Below, piece by piece: positions 19,841 to 30,208 of a stretch of 34,590 bases of DNA. Position numbers and translations under genes: made by a program. The stretch covers positions 107,316 through 141,905 of the forward strand of contig JBBHKE010002686.1 in assembly GCA_037447655.1 (NCBI GenBank), given 5' to 3'. Every line of letters begins with the position of its first letter. Within the stretch, counting starts at the first letter, position 1. Origin of the DNA: Zygnema cylindricum. Taxonomy: Eukaryota; Streptophyta; Zygnematophyceae; Zygnematales; Zygnemataceae. Under the pieces are notes generated by a model, which worked only from the letters and a program-made list of their open reading frames with translations, did not search any database and was not told where the DNA came from.

Positions 19841-20024
19841 TAGGGTTAATGTTTTTTCCGCCACTTAAAACATTTTTTCTCGGCACACATTTGTACGATT
19901 TTCGATTGGAAATCGTCAATCGAAAGGTGAGAATCTTGCCTTTCAATCGCAACCGTCAGATTATTTATCTGACAAGTGGGTACGGTGAAAAGATGTTTTA
20001 AATGGCTAAAAAACATTAACACTA
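19841..20024. mobile_element. Fold-back / MITE-like element 1
   Basis: The ends are imperfect inverted repeats about 40 bp long: TAGGGTTAATGTTTTTT with CTTAAAACAT on the left (19841 on), and its complement ending CATTAACACTA on the right (to 20024). The middle contains a hairpin GTCAGAT-TATTT-ATCTGAC. ATCGCTAT flanks the left end (19833-19840) and recurs at 20033-20040, eight bases beyond the right end, so it is a possible but displaced target duplication. There is no coding capacity. Confidence 0.55.
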
Positions 20025-20245
20025 CACCGCCAATCGCTATTAGCGTACAGGTTTCTTTAGCGTATAGGAATAATTACCGTTATTAACGCTAATTGGGAAT
20101 ATGGAAATTTTCAAAGAAATCGTTTACTCTAATTAGGAATTAGGGTTTTTTTAAATAGTATGGATAATTATATTTGATAATTTGAGAAAAAAAAAGCGGG
20201 ACCGAATTAGCGTTCAATACGCTAATAGCGATTGGCGGTGTACTG
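20020..20245. mobile_element. Fold-back / MITE-like element 2
   Basis: Terminal inverted repeats of 28 bp with one mismatch lie at 20020-20047 and 20218-20245; the left one begins CACTACACCGCC and the right one, in complement, CAGTACACCGCC. The interior is AT-rich with no ORF. It overlaps the preceding fold-back element by five bases. Superfamily is uncertain; the CACTA start may be chance, as the other end reads CAGTA and flanks (TAA, TAG) are not identical. Confidence 0.6.
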
Positions 20246-21404
20246 TAGTTGCCTAGTTGGAATACACGGTGTAGTTTTTTCCATCTCGCGTTTTGCAATA
20301 ATGTTTAAAAAGTTTTAAAGTCGGTCGCCTGATTTCTGCTGTCGGGTTCGCAGTTTCCAAGTGGTTGTACGGCCATCGCATGGACTCTTCAAATTTCGTA
20401 TCCGTGAATCATGACTCGCAGCGAACATCAAATTATAACGTGTACGGTCAGGGGGTTGGGTACGGCAGACCGTGGAGAATATCCCACTTCTCCAAATATC
20501 ATTGTTGCTTAGCGTTGTCATTACTCTGTTTTCGAAAGTACATTTTATTTTGTACTTTTCGACGGGTATGTTCCCATGTGCCAAAGTAAAGGCATTTTCC
20601 TGTCGTTTTTCTGTAAAACTTAGCGCCGTACTGCGTAAGTAACAGCCGTACAAATATATCGGAAAAAGTAGAAGTACATTTTGCGTCATGTGTCGTCTTG
20701 TGTGTTTCGACTCACGTCAGGAAACGTCAACTTCAAACTTTTCTGTAAACACATGGGCGATGTGTTTTAAAACAAAGTATTTCGCTAAACAAATAGGAAC
20801 ACATATTCGCACTTGTTGATTTTTTTCAAAAATTTCAAACGATTCCAAGCGACGATAAAATGTACACGATTCGCTATGTTTTGTCCATTTGCATTTAAGG
20901 CCTCTCTTCTCCATTAGGCGCCAACAGTAATAGTACGGATACGTTTACTGGCAGTAATATTACATTCACTTCTCCATCAGGTCGTGTCAGCAAGGAATTT
21001 CTCGCGTACATGCTTTCTTTCGATTGGATGCACGTAGGTTTCTGTTCTTACTGTGAGCATAGTCTAAGATTCCAAAAACACAATATCTGAACTCGTACCC
21101 GTACATCCAGCCACAAAATTTAACACGTGAATGTACAGTTTGTACGTTCGTGTTTTGTCCTTTTTGTCGTTGTTTTGTCGTTCGTTTTTTGTCATGGCGC
21201 CTCAAATTCCGGGTGTCAACGGATGGTGGAGGAGGCATCACGACACATTCTTCAACAATTTTTTTTGGTGGTTTTCATTGGATTTCATTCCCCCCTGTCC
21301 GAAGGCGCGTGTGACATATGTCCGAAGGCGCGTGGCGTATGCCACATGTAGAGTTTCTATCCTGAATAGCAGGTGACGTATCCACGCGTTAACATTTTAC
21401 ACGT
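20246..21404. other. Intergenic, no gene supported
   Basis: It contains a short palindrome at 20531-20562 (CGAAAGTACA ... TGTACTTTTCG) and several GTACGG/GTACTTT motifs. ORFs are short and unrecognised. Confidence 0.45.
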
Positions 21405-21451
21405 CCAGTGTCTAGATAGTCTCCTCGCTGAGGAGACTAGGTAGACACTGG
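21405..21451. repeat. Strong 47-bp stem-loop
   Basis: The arms are CCAGTGTCTA (21405-21414) and TAGACACTGG (21442-21451), then AGTCTCCTC and GAGGAGACT around a GCT loop, separated by a symmetric 3x3 internal loop. All 19 pairs are Watson-Crick. It may be a MITE core or a small hairpin RNA; nothing in the flanks decides. Confidence 0.75.
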
Positions 21452-22122
21452 ATAAAGTGACCTCTTGCTTCGAAAACACAATCGGACGGGCGACGTTGTC
21501 GCCAAAAATTTTGGAGAATCTTGACGAATCTCCAGCAATCATGTTTTATAATAAAAATAAAAAAAGGTACGACTTAGTACGAAAATGCGCTGGCCCTGTA
21601 CAGAAATTCACTTTTTCCAGTAATGAACCTCACTTTTCGCCTGATGGAGGTTCACCCTAATAAGAGCGTTGTTCCATTAGGCAGTCTCAGTAAACGTCAA
21701 AAATGTTTACTGAAGCCATTGTTACATTGTGTCGGGTTAGTAACCCACATTTTATTTGCGTGGCACACTTTGATTGGATCCACGTAGTAGATGAATAACA
21801 TTCTGCTAAACTCTAAAGAGCCTTTAACAACAAAGTGTGACCACATATTTGTACCAGCGAAGGTAAAAAGTGACTCGTATGACGTAATGAATGAAATCTG
21901 TACGGGTTGACGAAACTTAAGATTTGTAAAAGCAACCAAAATGTCATAATGGTTAGTGGATGGCAACATAATCGTGAAATAATATCCTCCGTCAAAGATT
22001 TTCTTGCGGCTTCCTGTGGCCTCGAATCCTCCTTGGCGGAAGGCACTTTTCATATGCGATGTGTACCCAACTAGTCGCGCGGTCGTGATGGATATTTGTT
22101 CACTTTTCCACGAGGTACGATG
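21452..22122. other. Intergenic, unidentified ORF only
   Basis: A 118-codon minus ORF (21697-22053) has no motif I recognise and lies in sequence weakly similar to 20905-21060, so it is probably fortuitous. Nothing else is supported. Confidence 0.4.
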
Positions 22123-22371
22123 CTATACATTCATGCACTTAGAGCTGATTTGGAGCTGATCACCTTTCTTCCAAGAGGAAGGGGAACAAGGTTCCATGTT
22201 TTGTTGGAAATTTGGGCATGGAATTTGACATGTTTTGTTGGAGATTAGGGCATGGAATTCGACATCAGCAATAATCTTACTAAAGGAGGCATCAGGCCGT
22301 TTTAGGGCGGAATTGAGAGAGAGTGGGATTGAAATAAGAGAGGTATATGCTAGTTGAGTAAACATACGCAA
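22123..22371 (-). pseudogene. E4 RT N-terminal remnant
   Basis: The minus ORF contains a VEFHALISNKT stretch, like the opening of copia RT (typically a Glu-Phe-x-Ala-Leu-x-x-Asn-x-Thr pattern). Around it is a 34-bp tandem duplication (22195-22228 and 22229-22262, a few mismatches) that would disturb the frame. The rest of RT is not seen downstream. Confidence 0.45.
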
Positions 22372-22621
22372 GAGAGGCGTGGCCTAACGAGGTAATGAGA
22401 CAAGAGGGAGGAGCCTTAGTGCATAAGGGGTTTTGGCGAGGTAATTAGGAAGGTGAAGGCTGAGAAAAGGGTGTTAGGGAAAATAAGGTGGGGGCAAGAT
22501 TATCCAAAAATGGATCAACTTGAGAATTAGCGAGTGGGGGACAAAGGGAATTTATAAGAGGAGTGGGCTTTTTAGAGGTTGTGACACAAAAGAGAGGAAA
22601 TACGAATGATTGAATGACTAG

Positions 22622-22720
22622 AGTGGTTAATAAGTGGGCGATTCCGTGTTGTGCAAGAAAATTGGAGAATTGACTGGAGACGGATTCGCCACCATTATCT
22701 CTTCAAAGGATTTTGATTCG
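22622..22720 (-). pseudogene. E4 integrase core remnant
   Basis: On the minus strand it reads RIKIL, a stop, then RDNGGESVSSQFSNFLAQHG, which matches the copia integrase block around the second catalytic Asp (usual form R-S-D-N-G-G-E). The stop and the loss of frame afterwards show it is dead. The match is long enough to be convincing. Confidence 0.65.
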
Positions 22721-22885
22721 TTGTGGTGGAAATTGTTGAAAAGAGGTATTTAATACTTCACTTCTATATTTTAATTAGAATGTAAAGAGAAGGAAAGAGA
22801 GAACCAAAGGCACGCCATGGCTGTCGCGTCATTTAGAAGGAGGCAGGATTAAATAGAAGGTATTTTACTATTTGTAGCAAAATAT

Positions 22886-22956
22886 TGCCTCTGGCCGGAT
22901 TTGAATCGGGGTCTACAGACTTCTATCTGGACCTAAGCCTTATCCATTTAGGCACT
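22886..22956 (-). repeat. tRNA-like Pol III head (possible SINE or tRNA relic)
   Basis: On the minus strand, GCCTAAATGGATAAGGC forms a D-arm/A-box (GCCT pairs AGGC) and GATTCAAATCC is a near B-box about 33 bases further on; CAGA/TCTG could form an anticodon stem. The acceptor and T stems do not pair, so a functional tRNA is unlikely. Confidence 0.4.
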
Positions 22957-23327
22957 AGCGAAACGATATACGTATGACGTTTCACACATATTCATCCATT
23001 TATTAAACGTACTAATTTGCAGCAGACTAACGAAAACACGCATTAATCAATTCATGCATGGAAGCGAATCGAAGCCGCATAAATACAAATGATCGGACGG
23101 CCACAATTGCAGCTGCCATCCGCAATAAACTTTCAGCGGCCTTTGGGGATAGCGTCATGCGACGCCACGTGGCACTATACTATTGGATACCGGAAAAGAT
23201 CGGAGGAGGAACCATGGCTCCCGTTTTGACGGGCGTCACTTTGAAAGCCATGTGGTACAATGGCGGTACAATAAGTACATCGCCTAGTGTACCTTTTTGT
23301 ACTATATAGTGTTTCTATTGGACAATG
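22957..23327. other. Intergenic, no gene supported
   Basis: An 83-codon ORF (23058-23309, +) is unrecognised. The end of the stretch has five GTAC motifs within about 60 bases. This DNA probably inserted between the E4 integrase pieces. Confidence 0.4.
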
Positions 23328-23633
23328 GTTTAATAGTAGGCAGTCGTAAGTAGGCAGACCAGGACTTAGTGAAATTAAGGTACCTCTCTCTAAGAGAGCT
23401 TGTAACTATAAAGGTCATCTTTGACCAGCCATAACTTACTGCTCAGGGGAGCAAATTCAGTGGTTCTTTTTGCGTTTGACTCAGGGGAGTCTTGTCCTCA
23501 CAGGGGTGAGAGTGGTCAGAATATTTTTGTGCCTGGGCGGCGTTTATTCAGCGGGAAAGAAGAAGGGGCAAATATCATCCTAGAAGCTTTACGTAGGTTG
23601 CTCATTCTCTAGGTCAATGGAGACCACAGAATT
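23328..23633 (+). repeat. SINE-like dispersed repeat, copy A
   Basis: It is homologous over about 306 bp to the complement of 25697-26003. Shared blocks in order are GTAAGTAGG, GGACTTAG, CCTCTCTC-TA-GAGAG, GCCATAACT, CTCAGGGGAGCAAA, CTCAGGGGAGTCTTGTC, CAGGGGTGA and CCACAGA. It is too short to code for anything and lies within E4. The tRNA-like head is degraded in this copy. Confidence 0.65.
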
Positions 23634-23645
23634 GCAGAAATTTTC

Positions 23646-23894
23646 CTACGAGAACCTGAAATTCTTGAAATTGTACAAACATAAAAGATATATGACAGAT
23701 TGTGTGCACATGGGGAAAACGAGTGGGGTGGCAAATGAATGTGACAATATTATGGGATGAACACTAGTTGCGTGTGCGCATGGGTCCACAATCGTCGAAT
23801 GGATGAGCGCAAGTGGTTCAATGACTATTGTAGTGCTTCTTGGAAAAGAGTGACTTGGCACTTTGCTTTGCAAGCAACCATGACAAAAATTCAA
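23646..23894 (-). pseudogene. E4 pre-integrase / integrase N-terminal remnant
   Basis: The minus ORF begins MNFCHGCLQSKVPSHSFPRS and continues EPLALIHSTIVDPCA. This fits the copia zinc region C-x-G-C-x-x-x-K followed by P-L-x-L-I-H and the first integrase block, although the catalytic Asp has been replaced. It sits directly beside the SINE-like copy A. Confidence 0.55.
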
Positions 23895-25180
23895 AGATTT
23901 GTTAGAAAAAAAATTAAGTCTAGTTACAAGATTTCACAAAGGAGTAAAATTTTCGCTATTCAAGGGACCATAGCATATTTGCCAAAGCGGAAAATTTTAT
24001 ACGCTAGCATTTAAAGCAAATATGTTTGGCTTACTATAAGATTTCAAAGGGTTCGTAACATCTTGAGCTACGCCTAATGCGACAGTGGTGTTGTCGTTTC
24101 AATTTGTAAGAGTTACTACATAATCATCAAATTCGGCCGTCAAAGGTGGCGACATTAACCGAAAAAAAGCAAGCTAGACCAAGTATAAAAAGTACGTTAC
24201 GAATGTGATTAGACACTTAACGAACGTTTACGTCGCCACAGTGAGTGGCCAATAGAATGCGGTCGTCTCCTAAGCGAATTTGCATAGGAGATGTTAAAAT
24301 ACAAACGAGTGTAAACCAATCGTATCTTGGTGAAGTATGGTAACTAGCATCATTCTCGAGGAGCTAATCGTGAGGTGTAGTTTGACATAGAAATGCGTAC
24401 CTTTGGGGGAAAGAAGTATGGTGAACTACATGATTTGCGATATAGAGAGCAATATTGCCATATCCAAATTGTAGAGAGGGAGGGAGTCCTAATGGGTTAA
24501 TTGATGGCGTGAGATAATAAGACGGAAATTGTAGAGAGGAGGAAGCGATTTGGTTAGGTCGTGCAAGGAAATCAGAGGAAGCGTAGTGCGCCCCGGCGAG
24601 AGAAGATTGTGGGAGGTATAGAGAGGAAGAATAATTGGAGAAAGCGTAGGTTGTGGAGAGAGTGAGGGGTAGGGAAGAACTGGTGGGGTGGCATGGGCAA
24701 CGTTGGCGTCTCCTCCAAAATTTGGGGGATTGGAAGCCATCGCTACCTTACGCCTAACCAATTTTTGGTCGTCTTCGATAACATGTCAGTTTTTTAGCAA
24801 TACCACAAAACAAACACTACACCACCGTGCGTGAGTTTTCTGGTTTTCGGCAATAAAAGCAATTGCATGGGAAAGATTTGCAGCAAATTATGAGAGGATT
24901 TTTGTTTCTTTATATAAAACTTTTTAACAAAGAGAATGGAAAGGGATAGATTCGTCTAAATTTCAGAGGAAATAAAAAGGGAAATGGTTTCAGAAAAGTC
25001 CTCCTAAAAAGGTAGAAGAAAGGTCCTCATCAAAAAGGTGCACTCCTATCATGTTGCACTTTACGACGGATAGTTCGATCGTGGTGATCTAATCTTACAT
25101 GGAATAAGTAGGCTTTTTCATAGAATTATAAAATGCTCGTCTTTGAATACGGCGGGCGGCCCATCCGGTTTGATTATAAG
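23895..25180. other. Between E4 fragments; nothing certain
   Basis: The minus ORF at 24489-24761 (from its second Met, MASNPPNFGGD) is Pro-rich and could be a Gag N-terminus. Otherwise I see only AT-rich DNA with no supported gene. Confidence 0.4.
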
Positions 25181-25560
25181 TCACTTGTAAATGATTCGAA
25201 GCCTTGGCAGAATTGGAGGCGCCACGAATAATACGAGAGCTCTCGGTGTGAGTTCCATCACCATGCGGGCGTGTGCTTCCTCATCTTTTTGTTTCCATGT
25301 AACAATTTCTTTCCCTTTTTTAGCTTTTTCCTCCTCACTGTCACTAGAGGCAATGGTGGGAGGTTCGGAAATGCGTATAAAGTGATACCAAATTTTCGCG
25401 TGTTTGAAAAAATGCATGGTGGAAAAAGACCAATCATAGAAGTATTGGCCATCAACCTTGTAGATGCTATTAGAAGTGGCATGGCCGGGCCCAAACATGG
25501 TTGGGCTGGGACTTGTAAATATGAGGTTAAGAGGGAAAAGACTCATAAATGACTTATACG
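25181..25560 (-). pseudogene. Copia-type Gag remnant
   Basis: It is part of a 170-codon minus ORF that starts upstream at 25693. The stretch KVDGQYFYDWSFSTMHFF resembles the opening of copia Gag (x-L-x-G-x-N-Y-x-x-W-S), and TWKQKDEEAHARMVMEL resembles the W-x-x-x-D-x-x-A block about 60 residues later. The C-terminal half of Gag and the zinc knuckle are missing. The resemblance is by motif only. Confidence 0.4.
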
Positions 25561-25696
25561 GAAGACAATAAGTAAAGTAAAAAGAGACTGACGCTAAATG
25601 ACCCTCTACAGCTTTCGCCCTCCCACCTTTTGCCACTCGCCTTCCCTCTTTGGCCCATTTTCTATTTTTTTCTCCCTCTTCTCCCATCACCATGAA

Positions 25697-26003
25697 AATC
25701 TGTGGACTTTATTAGCCCACAGAATGCACATCTCTAAAAACCCTCCTAGATAATACTGCCCTCTTTGAATTTCCCAGGATATAACAACCACCTTGGCAAA
25801 CACTTCATAAACCAAGCTTCACCCTTATGAAGACAAGGCTCCCCTGACTCCAATGCAAAAAAAAATGTAAAGTTTGCTCTTCTGAGCGCTTAGTTATAGC
25901 TGCACAAATTCAGCCATGTATACAGACTCTCTCTAGGAGAGAGGGACCCAAAAACGTCCTAAGTCCTTAATCCCTACTCACAACCCCTATCTACTGAGCT
26001 AAC
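25697..26003 (-). repeat. SINE-like dispersed repeat, copy B
   Basis: Inverted partner of 23328-23633, almost the same length (307 bp). Its 5' end on the minus strand is tRNA-like: TTAGCTCAGTAGATAGG fits a Pol III A-box, followed by GGGTCCCTCTC where a B-box would be. The body shares the doubled CAGGGGAG motif and the CACAGA end. Confidence 0.65.
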
Positions 26004-27535
26004 AACTAATAAGAGGACTGTAAAGTACATCTTGTACAAAACATAAAGTATACTAGCTACCATACGGAATTTCCGATTTATGTACGGCGCCAATAAAAAC
26101 TCTATACCTTCCATAATCGGCGCCATGGATTCGTCTCCTTCACTCGTGGTGTTCACTGAGGTAATGCCACGTGTCAATTTGAGGCTCTTTTGGAGTAAGA
26201 CGCCAAAATAACCATTCCGGGCTCTCGGCGCTCACGCGGACCGTTAGATCATAAATTTCCCCAATCAGCGTCTGTTCGATTATGCGGCGCTCTGAAAATT
26301 TCGTGCGCCTTATATTGCTTTCTCTCGATGTGCTCTGTTTGAATGATTCCGTTAAATGGATACTACGGGTATGATTCTGTTTACTACCGCATAACACGCT
26401 ATTTGTGTATCTTCTTTTTCTACATCAACTGGTTGCAGACGGGGAATTTGTAGACTAGTGTGGGACTCAGTAGGGTCAGGATAAAATCTTGGCAAGTCCA
26501 CCTTTTTTGTTTGAGGCTTATACTGTTTCTCTCTCTCTACCTTGATATATCTTCCTGGCTACCTGAGAGGCATCCATGGTTCTCTCTCTCTCTCCCAACG
26601 CCTAACTACCACAATTCCTTAGTAGTGTGGAGAGAGGTAAGATACAAATTACCCGTTTTTACACACTCCATTTCCTACCGTGCCCCTCCTGTTGCCTTTT
26701 CCCTGCTTTCTTTTTCCCCCCCGCGTCAAGGTTTAGAGCTTCGCGTTTTAAGGTTTTCTTGTTTGTACGCACCCTAAGGATTTTCTGATGTACATCAAAC
26801 TAGCATTGACACATTTTATTTAGATCGGCATATTGAAATGTATCAGTATTGACAAAAGCTTGATAGAAGATGCTCTACCTGAAAAAGAGGAGGATGTAGT
26901 ATGGAAATCTAACACTTTAAGATAAGGGAAAAATAAGGACTTGGTCATCGGGACCGGTTGTTAAACATGTTGGTCTTCAGAAAAAAAGCTCCAAGATGTT
27001 TCATTTGTTTGAGGAGTATCAAGAGAGACAGGAAAAAACATAATTATTTGAATAAAACCCGGTAAGCGTAATAAGAAGGGAGATAATGCATTGAAAAATT
27101 AACACCCATCAAGAGGCAACAAATAGCTCGGAAGTTGATGCTCGAAGAGTTGAAGGTGTTGGCCGTGTTTTTTTCGCTTCGACATAGAATTAATGGCCTA
27201 AAAATAAATTTAAAATAAACATATACAAGATCGCTAAGTGTTTCTTTCAAGATTTCCTAATCATCTTGGGTAGTCACTAAGCATCGATAATACCATCTGT
27301 AACAATGCTCTCTCTGCAACTCTTTAACAAGGCCATTTTCATGGTTCACTATGAATCACGTGAGAATATCCACGCCATATAGAACATATATAGAGATTTA
27401 TATAACAAATAGATTCGTAAATTCAAATGGAGGGGATTTGTTAGCCTTTCGAAGGAGAATCAAAGGGTGGAAAAGGGCACCAACACCAGGATGTTACGAG
27501 CTGAAAATTTTGTCCTTTAGTGCAGGTTTACCTTT
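26004..27535. other. Intergenic, no gene supported
   Basis: Only short unrecognised ORFs are present. CT-rich runs occur at about 26528-26545 and 26580-26600. The last five bases, CCTTT (27531-27535), are the left target duplication of E2. Confidence 0.5.
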
Positions 27536-28187
27536 TATTAGGATTATCAATGTTAGAATCTACGTTTACGTAATGTTGGTTCGTAGTTAGTGTGGTATAG
27601 ATTTAGTCGCACGTCAGTTTCATTTGATTTGGTCGTGCGTCGGTTCGCGTATTTTGGTTTTGTTTTGTTTAGTTTGATTTTGTATTTCGTGCGTGTACGT
27701 TTCGCGTGTACGCGATTTGATTTGATTTATTTTTGTTTCGTTTAAGTTCTAGTACCGTTCGTCGAGAAGTTCCGTTTCGCGCGACGTACATCTAGTTGTT
27801 TCGTTTCGCGTAAGATAAGTTTTTTGTATAGGACTTTGTCAGTTTTGTTTCTAGTAGTTTCATTTTGCGTTGTACCATATTTTGCGTCTAAGTACATTGT
27901 GACGCTTCTACAAATAGTATTCTAGATTATTTCCGTGGCTTAGTTGAAAAGCCATCGTGTGTGTGTGGTAGAATAATTAGAAAGAAAATTAGAAAGAAAA
28001 TTAAGTAAAGTGTAACGTTTAAGGATTGAGTTAATATGAGTTTATTTTATTGAGTATTCTATTTGCCTCTATCTTAGATTATGAGCTTTCAATGTGTTGT
28101 AATGTTTGATTTAATTTCAATTTCGCTTCCGCATTGAGATATTTGAGTGATTGTGAGCGCATTCCGATTTGACTCTTATTCCTATCA
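27536..28187 (+). repeat. E2 5' LTR
   Basis: 652-bp copy. Its start has decayed from TGTTAGG to TATTAGG and it ends TATCA. The heat-shock-like pair is partly lost: TTCTACAA at 27906 and TTCTAGA at 27920, still 14 bp apart. Confidence 0.93.
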
Positions 28188-28189
28188 GT

Positions 28190-28201
28190 TGGTATCGGAG
28201 C
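28190..28201 (+). promoter_or_regulatory. E2 primer-binding site (tRNA-iMet type)
   Basis: TGGTATCGGAGC, identical to the E1 site, lies two bases after the LTR end. Confidence 0.85.
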
Positions 28202-28261
28202 AGTGTTTATTCCACTTAGATTTGAGTTAAGAATTGATTAATAATTGAGGATTTATAAGTT

Positions 28262-28918
28262 ATGGTGGAGGAATACTCCGCAAAGAAAGAAGACACTAAA
28301 GTCAGTTTTGGAGTTGGAGAATCAAATAAGTTATCAATGGCGAAGGAGAGTCTCACAATTCAGTTTGATCTAGCGACTATGGAGGAACTTTACGAATTTC
28401 TCAAGGCAAAAAGAGAAGGGCAATCTTTTGGTAAAACTCCAACCTTTGGTGGCAATTCACATGATTAGAGTTTGAAGAAGAAAGTCAAAAAGGGCAAATT
28501 GCAAGTATATTTTTATGATGATGATGATGAGTCAAGTTCAGATGAAGAGTCAGATTATAAGGTGTCTTCTAAGACTATTATGTTAAATGGAAATAATTAT
28601 CCTGTATGGAAGATATATATTCAGGGAACCTTTACTCTAAATAAATTGTGGAAAATACTTATTGGAGAAGAGAAAATACCATTAGATGAAAAAAGAAGGA
28701 AAAAGTGGGATACTAAAGATATGGCAGCTATGACTGCATTACTTCAGAGTAGTAGTAGTTCGGTTCATGAGCATATGTTAGCTCATAATACAGCTCATGC
28801 TTGTTGGACTCATCTTCAAAATTTGTATGAGAAAAGATTTGCAACTAAGTCTAGTTATGTATTTCAAGACTTTATTCAGTTTAGGATAAGAGTAATGAGT
28901 CGATTGATGATGCTCTAA
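28262..28918 (+). pseudogene. gag: E2 Gag, N-terminal part
   Basis: A 68-codon leader ORF (MVEEYSAKKEDTKVSFGVGE) ends at TAG 28466-28468, and the same frame continues as the Gag core to 28918. The core has YPVWKIYIQGTFTLNKLWKIL and DMAAMTALLQSS, matching E1 Gag (YAIWKKNMRASLILKKLWKI, DMAAMNGLIQS). A frameshift at about 28895 breaks it. The leader sequence itself is not alignable with that of E1, but the stop lies at a similar distance from the start. Confidence 0.75.
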
Positions 28919-30208
28919 AAAGATTTAATGTTTTGATAGAGCAGTTGAATAGCGCAGGAAAGTTTCCTCCTGTAGATGAAAAAGTATTTATTTTTCTAAA
29001 TGGATTACCATCTAAGTTTGATGTCACAGTAGAAGTTATAAGATCTACAAAGGATCCTACTTTTGATTTTGCTATTAACCTTCTTAAAGGTGCAGAGAAG
29101 GGTAAAGAGAAAGAGAGTAAAGGATTTGGAAATAGTAATGTAAACCTCACAGACACGTCTAAGGTATACTCTCTACGTGGTCGTGGAGGTAAGGAAGGTT
29201 TAGATCAAGAGGGGGTAGAAACAATTTTCAGTATTTAGGATTTGGAAGAGGTTATAGCGATCAAGGTGATGCAAGTCATGTTACTTGTTATAAGTGTATA
29301 AAGAGGGACATATGGCTACTAACTGTCCAGATAGGGAAAAACAATGCAATATTTGTTGGAAATGGGACATGTTAGTGCTTAGTGCTTTCAACAAAATGGA
29401 GGAGGATTCTCTTATTACTCGGATAGAGGAAGAGGTCGAAGTGGAAAACGAGGACGAGGTCGTGGAAGATTCGGACAATCACGTGGAGAAGGACATCAAA
29501 CCCACTATTCATATTTTCATGACGATCAAGGCGATAAGTCTCTAAACTTTTCTATGATGATGAAAGAAGATGGAAATGTTGCTGTCAATTCTGCAAATTC
29601 CGCATGTGGGAGTCAAAGTTATTAAGATTGGATAGTTGATTCTGAAGTAACTCATCATGTTTGTAGAGATCTTAGTATGTTTACGGATTTGAGAAAACTT
29701 ACAGATCCTAAGATTATTACGGTTGCTAGTGGACATGTTGTCCCGATAGTTACTGTGGGAACTGTCAGATTATATTTATCTGTCAAGAATGTGAATGGCC
29801 AAGTTGTTGTAAAGAAAATGAATTTGAACAATCTGTCAAGAATGTGAATGGCCAAGTTGTTGTAAAGAAAATGAATTTGAACAATACTTCGTATTTTACA
29901 GATGGAGTTGTAAACCTTGTTAGTGTTCCTCATATACAAAAGAATGGTGGTAGAGTAACCTCGTTTGAAAATGGAAAAATAGTTTTCCAAGATAGAGAAG
30001 GAAATTAATTTGGAGAAGGTTATGTAACTGATAGTTTGCAAAGTAAGTTAAAATGGATTAGACCACAGGAAAATCAGAAATTAGTAATTTCAGTTAATGC
30101 TGTAAGTTCTGAAAGAGGAGATCTAAGTTTATGCCATCATAGACTTTGTCATACTTCTGAGTCTAATATAAAGAATATGATGAAAAGTGCAGCAGTAAGA
30201 GGATAATA
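28919..30208 (+). pseudogene. E2 Gag end, zinc knuckle, protease
   Basis: Gag resumes at about 28915 in a shifted frame (IEQLNSAGKFPP to 29238). Remnants of the CCHC knuckles lie at about 29285-29360 (GHMATNCPDREKQCNIC), broken by indels. Protease is at about 29626 (DWIVDSEVTHHVC), where the catalytic triad is Asp-Ser-Glu, which should be inactive. A perfect 53-bp tandem duplication (29780-29832, 29833-29885) shifts the frame. The pre-integrase HHRLCH is at about 30138. Stops at 29623 and about 30006 add to the damage. Confidence 0.75.
29780..29885 (+). repeat. 53-bp perfect tandem duplication in E2
   Basis: Two identical 53-bp units (29780-29832 and 29833-29885), starting CTGTCAAGAATGTGAATGG, follow each other. 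Because 53 is not a multiple of three the frame is shifted. Lack of differences means it is a late event in the life of this copy. Confidence 0.9.

Larger units (their letters stand above)
22123..25560 (-). mobile_element. Scattered remains of a copia element E4 (different lineage)
   Basis: Read on the minus strand, pieces occur in copia order: Gag-like (25560-25181), pre-integrase (23894-23646), integrase core (22720-22622) and RT start (22371-22123). The residues are closer to common plant copia (CHGC, HALISNKT) than to E1/E2. Spacing is stretched by later insertions, including a SINE-like repeat at 23328-23633. A proline-rich ORF beginning MASNPPNFGGDANVA (24732-24489) could be an alternative Gag start. 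No LTRs were found. The individual fragments are short, so the unity of the element is an inference. Confidence 0.5.

Noticed and set aside
20905-21830. A possible diverged repeat pair, 20905-21060 and 21670-21830
   Set aside because: Shared words (CCATTAGGC, GTTTACTG, GATTGGAT-CACGTAG) are in order but too scattered to be sure by eye; a dot plot would decide.
21697-22053. 118-codon minus ORF as a gene
   Set aside because: No recognisable motif, no splice or promoter context, and it overlaps the possible repeat.
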